A stretch of DNA of 64,000 nucleotides from an uncultured Allomuricauda sp. (lineage in GTDB: Bacteria > Bacteroidota > Bacteroidia > Flavobacteriales > Flavobacteriaceae), in the NCBI RefSeq assembly GCF_947499585.1, contig NZ_CANMOO010000001.1, positions 930,001 through 994,000 on the forward strand, written 5' to 3'. A program made the position numbers and the translations under genes. This document shows, in pieces, positions 46,095 through 56,302 of this stretch. Under the pieces are notes generated by a model, which saw nothing but the letters and a program-made list of their open reading frames with translations, had not been told where the DNA came from and did not search any database. Position 1 is the first letter of the stretch; the number at the start of each line of letters is the position of its first letter.

Positions 46095-48935
46095 CTAAAA
46101 CCACTTTCTGGTAAAAAGACGTATAAGCGTTTTTGGACTCAACGTTACCACAAACCGGATGCGCTCTCCATAATTGGGTTGGGCAATTTCATATCCGTTA
46201 TTGGAGTATACTGGAAAGTATAGTTCGAAGAAATCAGTGACAAAATTCAAGCGTACCCCAGAATCGTATTTAAATCTCGCATTTTCACCACGATTTTTAA
46301 TAGCACCGATATCGCCATATAACTCAATCCACTGCCATAAATTAAAACTGAGGTTACCGGTTAGAATCCAATCGTTTCCAAAGCGGTCATCAAAAATAGA
46401 TTTAAAACCACCTTCTGATAGAATGAATTGCTGACTGGTAAGACCTGTAGCATTTTGGGATCTGTTCAAATAATTTAAATCAAAAAGATAATCTGTAGGT
46501 CTGTCCAATGCAAAGCTGAAAAAGTCCGAATCGCTGGTATTGCTGATGAATTTTCCAGCATAGAGCCTTAGATTCAATTGACGGTTATTGTCGAACAGCG
46601 TGCGCTGCTCCCATTCGAAGGATAATTTTGAAAAATTTCCTGACACTTGACCATCAAGCACCCAAGATCTGTATCTGAGAATATTGTTGTCAATATCACC
46701 ATATCTAATGTTGAATACGCTGAAATCAGGCTCAGTGTCGATTTGATCAATGATACTTTCATCGATGGTCCTAAACACATTTCTGAGTCTTGCAAAAAGA
46801 AATTGCCTACGATTTGAAATGAAATCATTGGGTCGCCAAATAAAATTAACAGCTGGCGTAATTGTTGTAAACCGAGAATTTATATCAAAGAAGGCCGTAC
46901 TGGCGTTCATGGTGTAATTAATGGAGTTCAATTTGCCTTCATCGAAAAAATCACGTATTCTAAAACCAACACTTCCAACCAAAGATTTTTCTTTCATTGA
47001 ATATCTTGGTTTAATATCAAAAGAGAAAGGTTGATTGATAATCGGTCTGTTGTTTAAACTGATACCTGCGGAAAGACCGTTATTGACATCGAACTTAAAT
47101 TCAGGCACCCAAAACAATTGATTATAATATGGATTTTCAACATCCTTTAAAAAGCGTAATTGTAATTTCTTATTGCTTGAAAAAAAGCCATTTAGACTTT
47201 TCCAGTTATTTCTCTGGTTAACCTCAGGAATCTTTTTATCGTAATTTAAAACCAACCGTGTTTCCTTGTTTCTTGGTATGGTAAACGTACGGGAAGTGTC
47301 AATTTCCTTAAACCAATACTTCGATACCACAGAATCTTTTTGAAGTCCAAATAGGGATATTGGAACATTGGAACCGGTTCTATTTTTAATCGTAAATGAA
47401 ATGGAATCTTCAGTCTTGGTTACTTTCCTTATTTTAAAATCGATGTTGGTTCTAAGTGCAACATATTCATCAAAAAACCAACTAATATCTTTTGTCGACT
47501 TTTTTCTCAACATCGTCTCTAGCGTTTTGGCCTCTAGATTTGGGTGTAGCTTAAACTGGTCATAGAACTCCAGAATGGTACTGTCAATTTTGTCGTAACC
47601 AATGTACTCGCCCAAATATGCCATGCCCAGACCGGCCTTGTAACTATTTGCTATTCTTTGATTGAATCGTGTTAGGGAATCGCTGGGAGTAGCTAATGCC
47701 TGATGGTCATTTCTTCGCACAGATAACATCTGTAACAGGTAGTACTGTTCGTTGAAGTCGGTTTTGGCGAGGTTATAAGAGCGAAAACCCCATAAGCGTG
47801 ATAGTTTTCCTGTAAGTTTTTGGTCAGGATAATACTCGTCAACATATTTGATCAACAAATAATAAACAATACCATCCATAACCCATTTTTCCTTGCGCTC
47901 ATCTAAAAATAATGTTTCTTTTAGGATACTGCTTAGGGCCGTTTTAAGGAACTTCATTTCAAACTGAAACTGTTCTCTATAGGGTCGTATAAAATTCGGT
48001 AACTGATTAATTCCATACAGCGGGCTTCTGTTATAATCCACTTCAGCTACCAAAAGGTTTTTATGTGGGTATTCTCCCAAATTGTCTCTGATGAACTTAG
48101 CAATTTTATTTATCGAGATTCCTTGGGAAATTTCATCATACTTGGAAGTTTCGATATCGGAAGTAACGGTTAAATAATTTGTTATGTGTGTAGTGAAATC
48201 CTTTAAGGGTGTGAGCAGGATTTGGCTGTTTTTTTGTTGTTTTCCAATTAAATGTGCTTCGTTTCCAATTGAAAAATCAGTATTTGAATTCACTTCGAAG
48301 TTAGTGGCCAAATGCAATCCTTTGGGATAGGTAATACGTATTTCAGTATTTGTGACATCGGTAATTTGATCGTTCAAATCTTTATTGGAGTATAGATGCC
48401 ATTTGTCATCAAAAACTGCAGGTGTAAGATACCAATCCCGTAAATAATAACCTCTTCTGTAACCATGGCCATAATCAGTATATCGGCTACTTGGCAAATC
48501 AATCCGGTAGGTTAAAAATAGCTCCACAGATGCTCCTGGCTCCACAGGTTTGTTTAGTATTACCTTGATGATATCAATGGCTTTTGTCCTTTCCCATTTC
48601 AATCCCATGTATTCACTATCAACAATGCTGGCAACTTTTGTAAATCCTCTATTTTTATCTTTTGCAAGGTGAAGGCTCTTGTTGAATTCTTCACCAAACT
48701 TTTTAGCCAAAGCTGTTTTTTTACTGGAATATGCGTGGTTCCAGTCATTGAAGTAAAGCGTGACAAGGCCTCGGTCAGAATTATTGACATAGGTAAATTT
48801 TTGTCTTATCTGAATTTCTTTGGTTGTCCCATTCAAAATAGCGCTTATCTCATTCTTATGTTGGCCCAAAGCAATTAGGTTGATAAACAAGAAAGATAAC
48901 AGTGGAATTTTCTGAATGAAACGTTTTTTTACCAA
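46095..48935 (-). CDS. M1-like pseudopeptidase fused to an outer-membrane beta-barrel
   Basis: About 946 residues from a TTG at 48935, chosen because it gives MVKKRFIQKIPLL, a compact signal peptide ending in ALGQ, and sits 10 nt after the upstream stop; the ATG at 48986 would overlap the LOG gene and give a 24-residue n-region. The N-terminal two thirds follow the gluzincin/M1 plan, but no HEXXH is found and the second-ligand region reads WVMDGIVYY (about 352) in place of W-HEG-A, so zinc catalysis is unlikely. From about residue 620 alternating aromatic strands and a final Phe (RKWF) indicate an outer-membrane barrel. Confidence 0.75.
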   Translation of the reverse strand: MVKKRFIQKIPLLSFLFINLIALGQHKNEISAILNGTTKEIQIRQKFTYVNNSDRGLVTLYFNDWNHAYSSKKTALAKKFGEEFNKSLHLAKDKNRGFTKVASIVDSEYMGLKWERTKAIDIIKVILNKPVEPGASVELFLTYRIDLPSSRYTDYGHGYRRGYYLRDWYLTPAVFDDKWHLYSNKDLNDQITDVTNTEIRITYPKGLHLATNFEVNSNTDFSIGNEAHLIGKQQKNSQILLTPLKDFTTHITNYLTVTSDIETSKYDEISQGISINKIAKFIRDNLGEYPHKNLLVAEVDYNRSPLYGINQLPNFIRPYREQFQFEMKFLKTALSSILKETLFLDERKEKWVMDGIVYYLLIKYVDEYYPDQKLTGKLSRLWGFRSYNLAKTDFNEQYYLLQMLSVRRNDHQALATPSDSLTRFNQRIANSYKAGLGMAYLGEYIGYDKIDSTILEFYDQFKLHPNLEAKTLETMLRKKSTKDISWFFDEYVALRTNIDFKIRKVTKTEDSISFTIKNRTGSNVPISLFGLQKDSVVSKYWFKEIDTSRTFTIPRNKETRLVLNYDKKIPEVNQRNNWKSLNGFFSSNKKLQLRFLKDVENPYYNQLFWVPEFKFDVNNGLSAGISLNNRPIINQPFSFDIKPRYSMKEKSLVGSVGFRIRDFFDEGKLNSINYTMNASTAFFDINSRFTTITPAVNFIWRPNDFISNRRQFLFARLRNVFRTIDESIIDQIDTEPDFSVFNIRYGDIDNNILRYRSWVLDGQVSGNFSKLSFEWEQRTLFDNNRQLNLRLYAGKFISNTSDSDFFSFALDRPTDYLFDLNYLNRSQNATGLTSQQFILSEGGFKSIFDDRFGNDWILTGNLSFNLWQWIELYGDIGAIKNRGENARFKYDSGVRLNFVTDFFELYFPVYSNNGYEIAQPNYGERIRFVVTLSPKTLIRLFTRKWF

Positions 48936-48945
48936 AGGTGATATA

Positions 48946-49632
48946 TTAGAAATTAGGGCTAAAAGTTCGTCCCTTATAGAATGCATCAATAATTTTTACG
49001 ACCTCGTCTTCCGTATCCACAATTTTTATAAGGTCAAGGTCTTTGGCGCTTATATTCCCTTCTCCCAGCATGGTGTCTTTAACCCAGTCTATGAGTCCGC
49101 TCCAAAATTTGGATCCAACTAAAATAATTGGAAATTTGTGAATTTTATTGGTTTGAATAAGTGTAATGGCTTCAAATAGCTCATCCAAGGTTCCAAAACC
49201 ACCTGGCATTACCACAAAGCCTTGAGAGTATTTTACAAACATTACTTTTCGTACAAAGAAATAGTCAAAATCTAGGCTTTTGTCACTGTCAATATAGGGG
49301 TTGTCATGTTGTTCAAAGGGGAGTTCAATATTAAGTCCTACCGAAGTTCCACCGGCTAAATGAGCTCCTTTATTTCCGGCTTCCATAATACCTGGGCCAC
49401 CTCCTGTAATAACCCCATAACCAGCATCTGCAATGCTCTTGGCAACATTCACCGCCAACTCATAGTAAGGTTCTCCTGGTTTAATACGGGCGGAACCAAA
49501 TATTGATACACAAGGACCTATGGCACTCATTTTTTCAAAACCGTTGACAAATTCACCCATAATTTTAAATATGGCCCATGAATCATTTGTTTTTATTTCA
49601 TTCCATCCTTTATGATGTTGTTCTTTCCGCAT
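48946..49632 (-). CDS. LOG-family protein (TIGR00730 type)
   Basis: About 228 residues from the ATG at 49632, chosen since an earlier in-frame start would overlap uvrA. GGGPGIMEAGNKGAH and PGGFGTLDELFEAITL are the lysine-decarboxylase-like Rossmann motifs of the LOG family (PGGxGTxxE). Family members hydrolyse nucleoside monophosphates at the N-glycosidic bond; in plants they activate cytokinins. It lies 16 bp downstream of uvrA on the same strand. Bacterial substrate probably a purine nucleotide; not certain. Confidence 0.9.
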   Translation of the reverse strand: MRKEQHHKGWNEIKTNDSWAIFKIMGEFVNGFEKMSAIGPCVSIFGSARIKPGEPYYELAVNVAKSIADAGYGVITGGGPGIMEAGNKGAHLAGGTSVGLNIELPFEQHDNPYIDSDKSLDFDYFFVRKVMFVKYSQGFVVMPGGFGTLDELFEAITLIQTNKIHKFPIILVGSKFWSGLIDWVKDTMLGEGNISAKDLDLIKIVDTEDEVVKIIDAFYKGRTFSPNF

Positions 49633-49648
49633 GTGTGTACTTTTTTTA

Positions 49649-52510
49649 TTAAACTGCCGACGCAATTTTGCGTTTGGCACTGTCCAGCTCCTTTTTCAAA
49701 AACTTAGCTGTGTAACTTTTATTGTCTTTGGCAACCTGTTCTGGCGTTCCTTTTGCCACTATCATTCCACCTCCTCGACCACCTTCGTAGCCTATATCAA
49801 TAATATGATCCATCATTTTAATCACGTCCATATTATGCTCTATTACCAAAATGGTATTCCCTTTGTCCACCAATTGATTTAAAACTTCCATAAGCACCCT
49901 AATATCTTCAAAATGTAGTCCTGTAGTGGGCTCATCAAGTATGTAAAAGGTATTTCCAGTGTCCCGTTTAGAAAGTTCTGTGGCCAATTTTACTCGTTGT
50001 GCTTCTCCGCCAGAAAGCGTAGTGGATTGTTGCCCCAAGGATATATAACCTAGACCAACATCTTTTATAGTTTTTAGTTTTCTGTGGATTTTAGGGATAT
50101 TTTCAAAGAAATCAACGGCTTCATTGATAGTCATTTCCAAAACGTCCGCTATTGATTTCCCTTTATATCTAATTTCTAAGGTCTCTCTATTAAAACGTTT
50201 GCCATTGCATGTTTCGCATTCAACATAAACATCTGGCAAAAAATTCATTTCAATAACCTTCAAACCACCTCCTTGGCACGTTTCGCAACGGCCACCAGCT
50301 ACATTAAAACTGAATCGACCTGGTTTGTACCCTCTGATTGTTGCTTCTGTCGTTTTTGCAAATAAAGCCCGAACCTCACTAAACGTGCCCGTATACGTTG
50401 CCGGGTTGGAGCGTGGTGTTCGCCCAATTGGTGATTGATTTATATCTATGACCTTATCTACATGGTCCAATCCAGTAATCTTTTTATAGGGCATGGGTTT
50501 TTTAACGCCATTGAAATAATGGGCATTCATTATGGGGTAAAGGGTCTCGTTAACCAAAGTTGATTTTCCGCTCCCTGAAACTCCCGTAACACCTACCAAT
50601 TTACCCAAAGGAAACTCAGCTGTGACATTTTTAAGATTATTTCCTGTACATCCAGAAATTACAATCTTTTTTCCAGTTCCTTTTCTTCGATTATGTGGAA
50701 CAGCGATTTCACGTTTTCCAGTAATATAATCCGCTGTTAGTGTATCGTACAATTTTAAATCTTCTGGTTTTCCTTCGGAAATAATATAGCCACCATGTCT
50801 GCCAGCTTTTGGGCCAATATCAATAACATGATCTGCATGTTCAATCATATCTCTATCATGTTCCACAACAATAACGGAATTACCAATATCCCGAAGGGAC
50901 ACCAAGGAATTGATTAGGCGTTCATTGTCACGTTGATGCAAGCCTATGCTTGGTTCATCTAGAATATAAAGGACCCCTACCAGTTGCGAACCTATCTGGG
51001 TTGCCAAGCGGATACGCTGTGCTTCACCTCCTGAAAGGGATTTAGAGCTTCTGTTAAGTGATAAATAATCCAAGCCAACATCCAATAAAAACTGAATACG
51101 GGTCTTGATTTCCTTTATGATTTCCTCCGCAATTTTCTTTTGATTTCCTTCAAGGGAATCCTCTAGTTTTTCAAAAAAGCTAGCTAATTCTGCAATATCC
51201 AATTGCGCCAGTTCGGCAATATTTTTTTCTCCTATTTTAAAATAAAGGGATTCCTTTCTTAGTCGCGCTCCATTACAACTTGAACAAGAAACTCTATCCA
51301 TATATTCTTTAGCCCATCGTTTTATAGAAGTGGAATTGGCTTCTTCAAATTGAGTTTTAATAAAGTTGGAAATGCCTTCGTAGTCAATTTTGTACTGTCT
51401 TTTTACCCCTAAGGTTTTGGAATTTATTTCAAAACTGTCTTTACCACCATTTAGTATGATATCCATCGCTTCAGCAGGAATCTTATCCAATGGGTCTGTC
51501 AATTCAAAATTGTACCGTTGCGCAATGGTTTCCAGTTGTTTAAAAGCCCAAGAGTTTTTGTATTCTCCCAGAGGTGCAATGCCTCCTGTTTTTATGGAAA
51601 GCTTTTTATTTGGAAATATCTTTTGTTCGTTCACTTCATGCACATGCCCCAAACCATTGCATTTTGGACACATGCCTTTTGGGGAATTAAATGAAAATGT
51701 ATTGGGCTCAGGAGTAGGGTAAGAGATGCCTGAAGATGGGCACATAAGGTCACGGCTAAAGTAGCGCGGTATTTTTTCGCCTTCTTCCAAAGCCATGAGT
51801 ACGTTATTACCGCTGTACATGGCGGTATTTATAGATTCATTAAGTCTTTTGTGGAAATCCTCGCTCTCTACCACTTTCAAGCGATCAATAACAATCTCAA
51901 TATCGTGGGTTTTATAGCGATCTACTTTCATTCCTTTGGTGATATCCAAGATTTCACCATCAACTCTAACTTTTACAAAGCCTTGCTTGGCAATTTGTTC
52001 AAAAAGCTCCCTGTAATGCCCCTTTCTAGATCTAACCACTGGGGCTAGAATGTTTATTTTTTTATCGCGGTAAGAATCTATTATGAGGTTTTTTATTTGC
52101 TCATCACTATAACTCACCATTTTTTCACCTGTGTTATAACTGTAAGCATCTCCAGCTCTTGCAAAGAGAAGTCTTAAAAAATCATAAACCTCTGTAATGG
52201 TACCCACAGTGGAACGAGGGGATTTTGATGTTGTTTTTTGCTCAATGGCAATCACAGGAGAAAGACCATCTATTTTATCAACATCTGGGCGTTCAAGTCC
52301 TCCCAAAAATTGACGGGCATATGCGGAAAACGTTTCAATATAACGACGTTGTCCTTCGGCATAAATAGTATCAAAAGCCAAAGAGGATTTTCCACTACCG
52401 GATAGACCGGTAATGACGACTAATTTTTCCCGAGGAATGGTAACATCTATATTTTTTAAGTTGTGGACCCTTGCCCCTTGAACTTCAATATTTTCTTCGT
52501 AGTTGATCAT
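49649..52510 (-). CDS. uvrA: Excinuclease ABC subunit A
   Basis: 953 residues. Two ABC ATPase modules: [15 protein letters not shown] and [17 protein letters not shown] in the first, [15 protein letters not shown] and [17 protein letters not shown] in the second. Zinc sites are seen as CPKCNGLG with [14 protein letters not shown], and CETCQGGG with CETCNGKR. It recognises bulky DNA lesions with UvrB. It is followed by the LOG-family gene at 16 bp. Confidence 0.98.
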   Translation of the reverse strand: MINYEENIEVQGARVHNLKNIDVTIPREKLVVITGLSGSGKSSLAFDTIYAEGQRRYIETFSAYARQFLGGLERPDVDKIDGLSPVIAIEQKTTSKSPRSTVGTITEVYDFLRLLFARAGDAYSYNTGEKMVSYSDEQIKNLIIDSYRDKKINILAPVVRSRKGHYRELFEQIAKQGFVKVRVDGEILDITKGMKVDRYKTHDIEIVIDRLKVVESEDFHKRLNESINTAMYSGNNVLMALEEGEKIPRYFSRDLMCPSSGISYPTPEPNTFSFNSPKGMCPKCNGLGHVHEVNEQKIFPNKKLSIKTGGIAPLGEYKNSWAFKQLETIAQRYNFELTDPLDKIPAEAMDIILNGGKDSFEINSKTLGVKRQYKIDYEGISNFIKTQFEEANSTSIKRWAKEYMDRVSCSSCNGARLRKESLYFKIGEKNIAELAQLDIAELASFFEKLEDSLEGNQKKIAEEIIKEIKTRIQFLLDVGLDYLSLNRSSKSLSGGEAQRIRLATQIGSQLVGVLYILDEPSIGLHQRDNERLINSLVSLRDIGNSVIVVEHDRDMIEHADHVIDIGPKAGRHGGYIISEGKPEDLKLYDTLTADYITGKREIAVPHNRRKGTGKKIVISGCTGNNLKNVTAEFPLGKLVGVTGVSGSGKSTLVNETLYPIMNAHYFNGVKKPMPYKKITGLDHVDKVIDINQSPIGRTPRSNPATYTGTFSEVRALFAKTTEATIRGYKPGRFSFNVAGGRCETCQGGGLKVIEMNFLPDVYVECETCNGKRFNRETLEIRYKGKSIADVLEMTINEAVDFFENIPKIHRKLKTIKDVGLGYISLGQQSTTLSGGEAQRVKLATELSKRDTGNTFYILDEPTTGLHFEDIRVLMEVLNQLVDKGNTILVIEHNMDVIKMMDHIIDIGYEGGRGGGMIVAKGTPEQVAKDNKSYTAKFLKKELDSAKRKIASAV

Positions 52511-52645
52511 AGCACAAGATGCTAAAATACGGTTTTGGATTTTAAAAAGGAAGTGACTTCTTGTTTCGTTTTTGTTAATTGATGCCTTATTTTTGAGGAA
52601 CGAATGTTATGTTGAACCTGTTGAACCTTAAGTTGTATTGTTGCC

Positions 52646-52668
52646 GCTTCGACAGGCTCAGCGTGACA
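52646..52668. repeat. Dispersed repeat copy, CTTCGACAGGCTCAG type
   Basis: CTTCGACAGGCTCAGCGTGACA matches ACTTCGACACGCTCAGTATGACA at 58041-58063 with three differences. Both lie in intergenic DNA. The element looks like a short interspersed palindromic-type repeat; its right neighbour here is a perfect inverted repeat (52682-52741). Confidence 0.55.
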
Positions 52669-52681
52669 AAAAAGTGTGGCC

Positions 52682-52741
52682 TCGAGCGCAGTCGAGAGGT
52701 CTTTTAAAATTTAACCTAAAATTGGTCTCGACTGCGCTCGA
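52682..52741. repeat. 16-bp perfect inverted repeat
   Basis: TCGAGCGCAGTCGAGA at 52682-52697 is the exact reverse complement of TCTCGACTGCGCTCGA at 52726-52741, separated by 28 nt. It can form a cruciform or RNA stem-loop between uvrA and the following gene. A partial copy (TCTCGACTACGCTCTA) lies at 57964-57979. Confidence 0.7.
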
Positions 52742-52765
52742 CCTGACATTATTGAAATTTAACTT

Positions 52766-53290
52766 ATGAAACTATTAGGCATAGGCTCACGTATAGACCA
52801 TCCAGAATATGGAAAGGGTGTGGTTACAAATGTATCCTCTAAACATTATTGGGTTACTTTTTTGGAAAATGGATTGGAAACCATTGATATTGACTCAGAA
52901 TTTGAAGTAATTGATGGGGTAGAGGACGAGGTGGACAGCGTCAGTTTTTTTGATGTGGAACGTTCTTTGGTCGCAATTCTACAAAAGTGGAGCGATACCT
53001 CTGAGAAAGTGGCAATAGCTGATAAATGGAGGGGTGGAAAACTTATTTTGGAACCAGGGGATGATTTGACCAACAAAGAAATGCCTATTGATACGTTCTT
53101 TCACAAGATTGTTATGGTACGGGACCGCATTCGGGTAATGGAACAGAAGATTAATAGCAGCAGTAATTTGGATGACCAAGAAAAGGTAGACCTACAACAA
53201 TACATTACCCGTATTTATGGAAGCTTGACCACGTTCAATGTGTTATTTAAAAACAAGAGCGATCAGTTTATAGGGGAGCGGAGTAAGTGA
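52766..53290 (+). CDS. Hypothetical protein with a Tudor/KOW-like N-terminus
   Basis: 174 residues, not recognised as a known family. The first 50 residues, GIGSRIDHPEYGKGVVTNVSS then YWVTFLENGLETI, resemble the PcrA/UvrD C-terminal Tudor-like domain (NHTRFGKGKVLKIEG in the helicase at 34891). The rest is helical and acidic, with no catalytic motif. No signal peptide. It is monocistronic, downstream of the inverted repeats. A role with RNA polymerase or a helicase is only an analogy. Confidence 0.65.
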   Translation: MKLLGIGSRIDHPEYGKGVVTNVSSKHYWVTFLENGLETIDIDSEFEVIDGVEDEVDSVSFFDVERSLVAILQKWSDTSEKVAIADKWRGGKLILEPGDDLTNKEMPIDTFFHKIVMVRDRIRVMEQKINSSSNLDDQEKVDLQQYITRIYGSLTTFNVLFKNKSDQFIGERSK

Positions 53291-53375
53291 CTTAAACTTT
53301 AGGCACTGTATTTCAATTCCTAAACATTACTATAGAATAATACCTGAGGTTTTGGTATCGGTTTTATACAGGTGG

Positions 53376-54236
53376 TTAGGTACTGCTCTTGTTTCTGTCA
53401 ACATGTCTAGAAATGGCTTCTTTTAATTCGTGATAGTTTGTTTGTATTAACCAATGACCTGAATCTAATTCTATAAACTCATAATCACTTTTCATGTATT
53501 GATGACCTTCTCTTACAGAATAAGAACCTATCGCAATGTCCTTATTTCCCCAAATAAATAAAGTTGGAACATTAATATCTCCAAGTATTTGAGCCCTAGC
53601 AGCTTTCTTTAATAACTTATAATTGCTACGGTAATAATTTATTGATGCAGTCATTTGTTTTGGGTTCCTGAAAACCTCTAAATAATCATCAATTTCATTT
53701 GACTCACTATTCTTCCATAATCTTTTTAATATTTTAAAATCATCTTTTCTAATTCGCTTTTCTGGAAGATATGGCAACTGAAAGTTTTTTATGTATTGAC
53801 TCATTTCCCTTTGCTCCCCATCAACTACAATTGCTTTTCCAAAAGCTTGCAGATGTGGAACAGAGATTCCAGTCCAACTTAAAATTCTGTCTTGATAATC
53901 ATGAACTACTTTCCAACCAATGACTGCCCCCCAATCATGGCCGACAAGATGAAATTTTGGTTTATTTAGAAACTTGGAAATGTCTAAAATGTCCTTGGCC
54001 AATTTATTTAAACGATAATGTTTTTTACCCTTGGGACAAGCATTTTTACTATATCCTCTTAAATTAGGTGCGACACAATAAAATCCGTTTTCGGAAAAAC
54101 TGGACATTAACTTTTTCCACATATAAGAAGTTTCGGGCCAGCCATGTAAAAAAATCACTAACTCGTTTTCTTTATCACCATCAGTTCGGCAATCGAATAT
54201 AAAATTGTCAATCTTTACTTCAATAGTTTCTTGCAT
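53376..54236 (-). CDS. Alpha/beta hydrolase, epoxide hydrolase-like
   Basis: 286 residues. HGWPETSYMW (31-40) carries the HGxP oxyanion motif, GHDWGAVIGW gives nucleophile Asp101, and the late DSGHWLIQTN gives the catalytic His, so it belongs to the Asp-nucleophile epoxide hydrolase/haloalkane dehalogenase group. Substrate unknown. No signal peptide. It is monocistronic, with the 50-bp repeat copy A upstream. Confidence 0.88.
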   Translation of the reverse strand: MQETIEVKIDNFIFDCRTDGDKENELVIFLHGWPETSYMWKKLMSSFSENGFYCVAPNLRGYSKNACPKGKKHYRLNKLAKDILDISKFLNKPKFHLVGHDWGAVIGWKVVHDYQDRILSWTGISVPHLQAFGKAIVVDGEQREMSQYIKNFQLPYLPEKRIRKDDFKILKRLWKNSESNEIDDYLEVFRNPKQMTASINYYRSNYKLLKKAARAQILGDINVPTLFIWGNKDIAIGSYSVREGHQYMKSDYEFIELDSGHWLIQTNYHELKEAISRHVDRNKSST

Positions 54237-54285
54237 AGTTTAGAGTTGTACCTAAATATAGCTAGGAAGAGTTTCAATTTCTATT

Positions 54286-54335
54286 TAGCGAGCGATAACG
54301 AAGTTCGTTGATTTTTCTTTTAGAATCAAGAGGTT
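54286..54335. repeat. 50-bp dispersed repeat, copy A
   Basis: TAGCGAGCGATAACGAAGTT begins a 50-bp stretch repeated at 56213-56262 with only a few substitutions. It lies between the hydrolase and amidohydrolase genes. The core TGATTTTTC...AATCA can form a small hairpin in both copies. Confidence 0.6.
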
Positions 54336-54458
54336 TTACGATAGGTTGTTGTTAATTTTTCAGCACCCTACCTATTGTCATTTCGAGCCTAATATAATGA
54401 GTATAATAAATCTGGATTTCTCATATCCGCTCCAAATGACATGGTTTTCTATTCTAAT

Positions 54459-56021
54459 TTAATCAGCAAATTGTTTTCTTATTAAAGGGCTCCCCAATAG
54501 GCTAAAGATAAATTTGACGTTCATATGAAACGATGAAGCTAGAGATGCTGTATTGTCTTTATATGTTTCCAGTCTTTCCTTATCATAATGAACTCCATTC
54601 AAAATTACGCTGGAAATGGAGGTTGTATTGTTGATATCATCCAATGGGTTTCCTTCAAGAACTAACAAGTCCGCAATCTTACCCTTATCAATACTGCCAA
54701 GCTCATTTTCCACATTGCTATAGGTTGCGGGAATAATAGTAGCTGCTCTCAATGCTTCTAAATTTGTTAGACCACATGCGGTAAATTCTTTTATTTCTGT
54801 GTGAAGCGCAAAACCTGGAAAAGCATAGGAATCAGTAACATCCGTTCCTGCCATAATGGGAACCCCTTTTTTATGGGCCATACCAACTTGAAATTTGGCA
54901 GATTCATACAACTTCATATTTATTCCTTTTCCTTCATCGGATACGTTGTATTTAGCAGCTCTTCCAACATCTGGATTCCACCATAGTTTCTTTCTAAGTG
55001 TGGGTATATATTTAAGATTGGGATTTTCTATATAGTTCTGGTTATTGGCAAACGCAGATATTTTCAACATTTGTAGGGTAGGAACCCAATGCGCATTTCT
55101 TTCTTGCATTAAACCCATCAAGCGATTCGCTTTTATAGTATCAAAATTTTCGCTCATAGATTTTTTAGACTCATAATACATGGCTTTTTTATCCTGGGCA
55201 GTTAATAACTGGTCCGCTCCGGGAAAACAATCGAACAGGAATATTCTTCCGTGTTCAAAACTGCGTTGCCCTAAACCAATTGCTTCTTCTAACGATACGC
55301 CCAAAGGTTTGTGTCCTGCTATATGTAAACCATACTTTGGAGCTTCTTTTGCAATTTGTTTATAGGAGGCAATAGGAATATCCGAGTATACCTTAATAAA
55401 ATCAGCTCCTTCTTTTTGATAATGCCCCAATAACTTGGGCACATCTTTTACATCTTCCACACTAAAAAATTCGGGGTATCCAGAGGGTACGGAATTGCTG
55501 CCGTTTATTTGATAGCTGCTCTGCTGAATATACCTAGGCATAACTTGCTCATGACTTTCAAGTTTTTGATTCCAATTAAGCCTGTCTTTGGTACCTGCCC
55601 AATAGCTATCTTCCTCGCCCATTTGACCAGATAAATCCCTAATGGAAGTAACGCCGTTAGCAATATAGAGCGGATGGTGAAGCCATTTGGAATGTTGTGT
55701 TGAATGGGTATGCATATCCCAAAGCCCGGGAATTAGATATTTTCCATGTCCATCTATTGTAAAAGCATCTCCATAGTTTTTATCTGTTATAATGCTATCT
55801 ATGGATTGAATCCTGTTTTCCTTAATCCAGACATTTCTATTTTCAAGAATGCCCCCGGTATGTACATCAACAACATGAATGGATTTTATTAGAATGCTTT
55901 CGTGTTTTTCTGGTAGTACTATTTCTGGCATAGGCCATTTAAGCGCTGCAATAATAATTAGACTAAACACAGCCAGTGAAATCAACACAAATTTTAAAGT
56001 TTTAAAAACTTTCCTCTTCAT
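54459..56021 (-). CDS. Membrane-anchored amidohydrolase
   Basis: 520 residues. One N-terminal transmembrane helix (about 12-28) anchors a metal-dependent amidohydrolase: WDMHTHS gives the H104-x-H106 pair, then IAGHKPLG, FEHGRIF and MAGTDVTD supply the further histidines and the aspartate; IDKGKIADLLVLEGNP is the family C-terminal signature. Probably exported to the periplasmic face. Substrate unknown. The 50-bp repeat copies flank it on both sides. Confidence 0.9.
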   Translation of the reverse strand: MKRKVFKTLKFVLISLAVFSLIIIAALKWPMPEIVLPEKHESILIKSIHVVDVHTGGILENRNVWIKENRIQSIDSIITDKNYGDAFTIDGHGKYLIPGLWDMHTHSTQHSKWLHHPLYIANGVTSIRDLSGQMGEEDSYWAGTKDRLNWNQKLESHEQVMPRYIQQSSYQINGSNSVPSGYPEFFSVEDVKDVPKLLGHYQKEGADFIKVYSDIPIASYKQIAKEAPKYGLHIAGHKPLGVSLEEAIGLGQRSFEHGRIFLFDCFPGADQLLTAQDKKAMYYESKKSMSENFDTIKANRLMGLMQERNAHWVPTLQMLKISAFANNQNYIENPNLKYIPTLRKKLWWNPDVGRAAKYNVSDEGKGINMKLYESAKFQVGMAHKKGVPIMAGTDVTDSYAFPGFALHTEIKEFTACGLTNLEALRAATIIPATYSNVENELGSIDKGKIADLLVLEGNPLDDINNTTSISSVILNGVHYDKERLETYKDNTASLASSFHMNVKFIFSLLGSPLIRKQFAD

Positions 56022-56212
56022 CTTTAAGTTTTATAGGTTCTTAAGGGACGACGATGCTATGATGTTTATGTTACCCGATTAAAAGAAAATAATAAAGTGA
56101 AGTAAGTGATTTTAAACCTTGGAGAAGCACTTTAAAATATTAATGGCAGCGACAAAAATAATGTGATAGGTTTTGTTATCACTATTAGCTAAGAGGAGTT
56201 TTTATTCCTCCT

Positions 56213-56262
56213 TAGCGACCGATAACGAAGTTCGCTGATTTTTCTTTCAAAATCAAGAGGTT
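56213..56262. repeat. 50-bp dispersed repeat, copy B
   Basis: TAGCGACCGATAACGAAGTT begins the second copy of the element at 54286-54335. It is preceded by a partly self-complementary stretch (GCTAAGAGGAG with CTCCTTAGC, about 56188-56217). It lies downstream of the AlkC-like gene. Confidence 0.6.
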
Positions 56263-56302
56263 ATATCAGGTTATTACCTATTTTTCAACAATAACAGCAC
56301 CT

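Noticed and set aside
54376-54392. TGTCATTTCGAGCC, resembling the end of a dispersed repeat
   Set aside because: Only a short partial match to the CTTCGACA or TCGAG families; could be chance.
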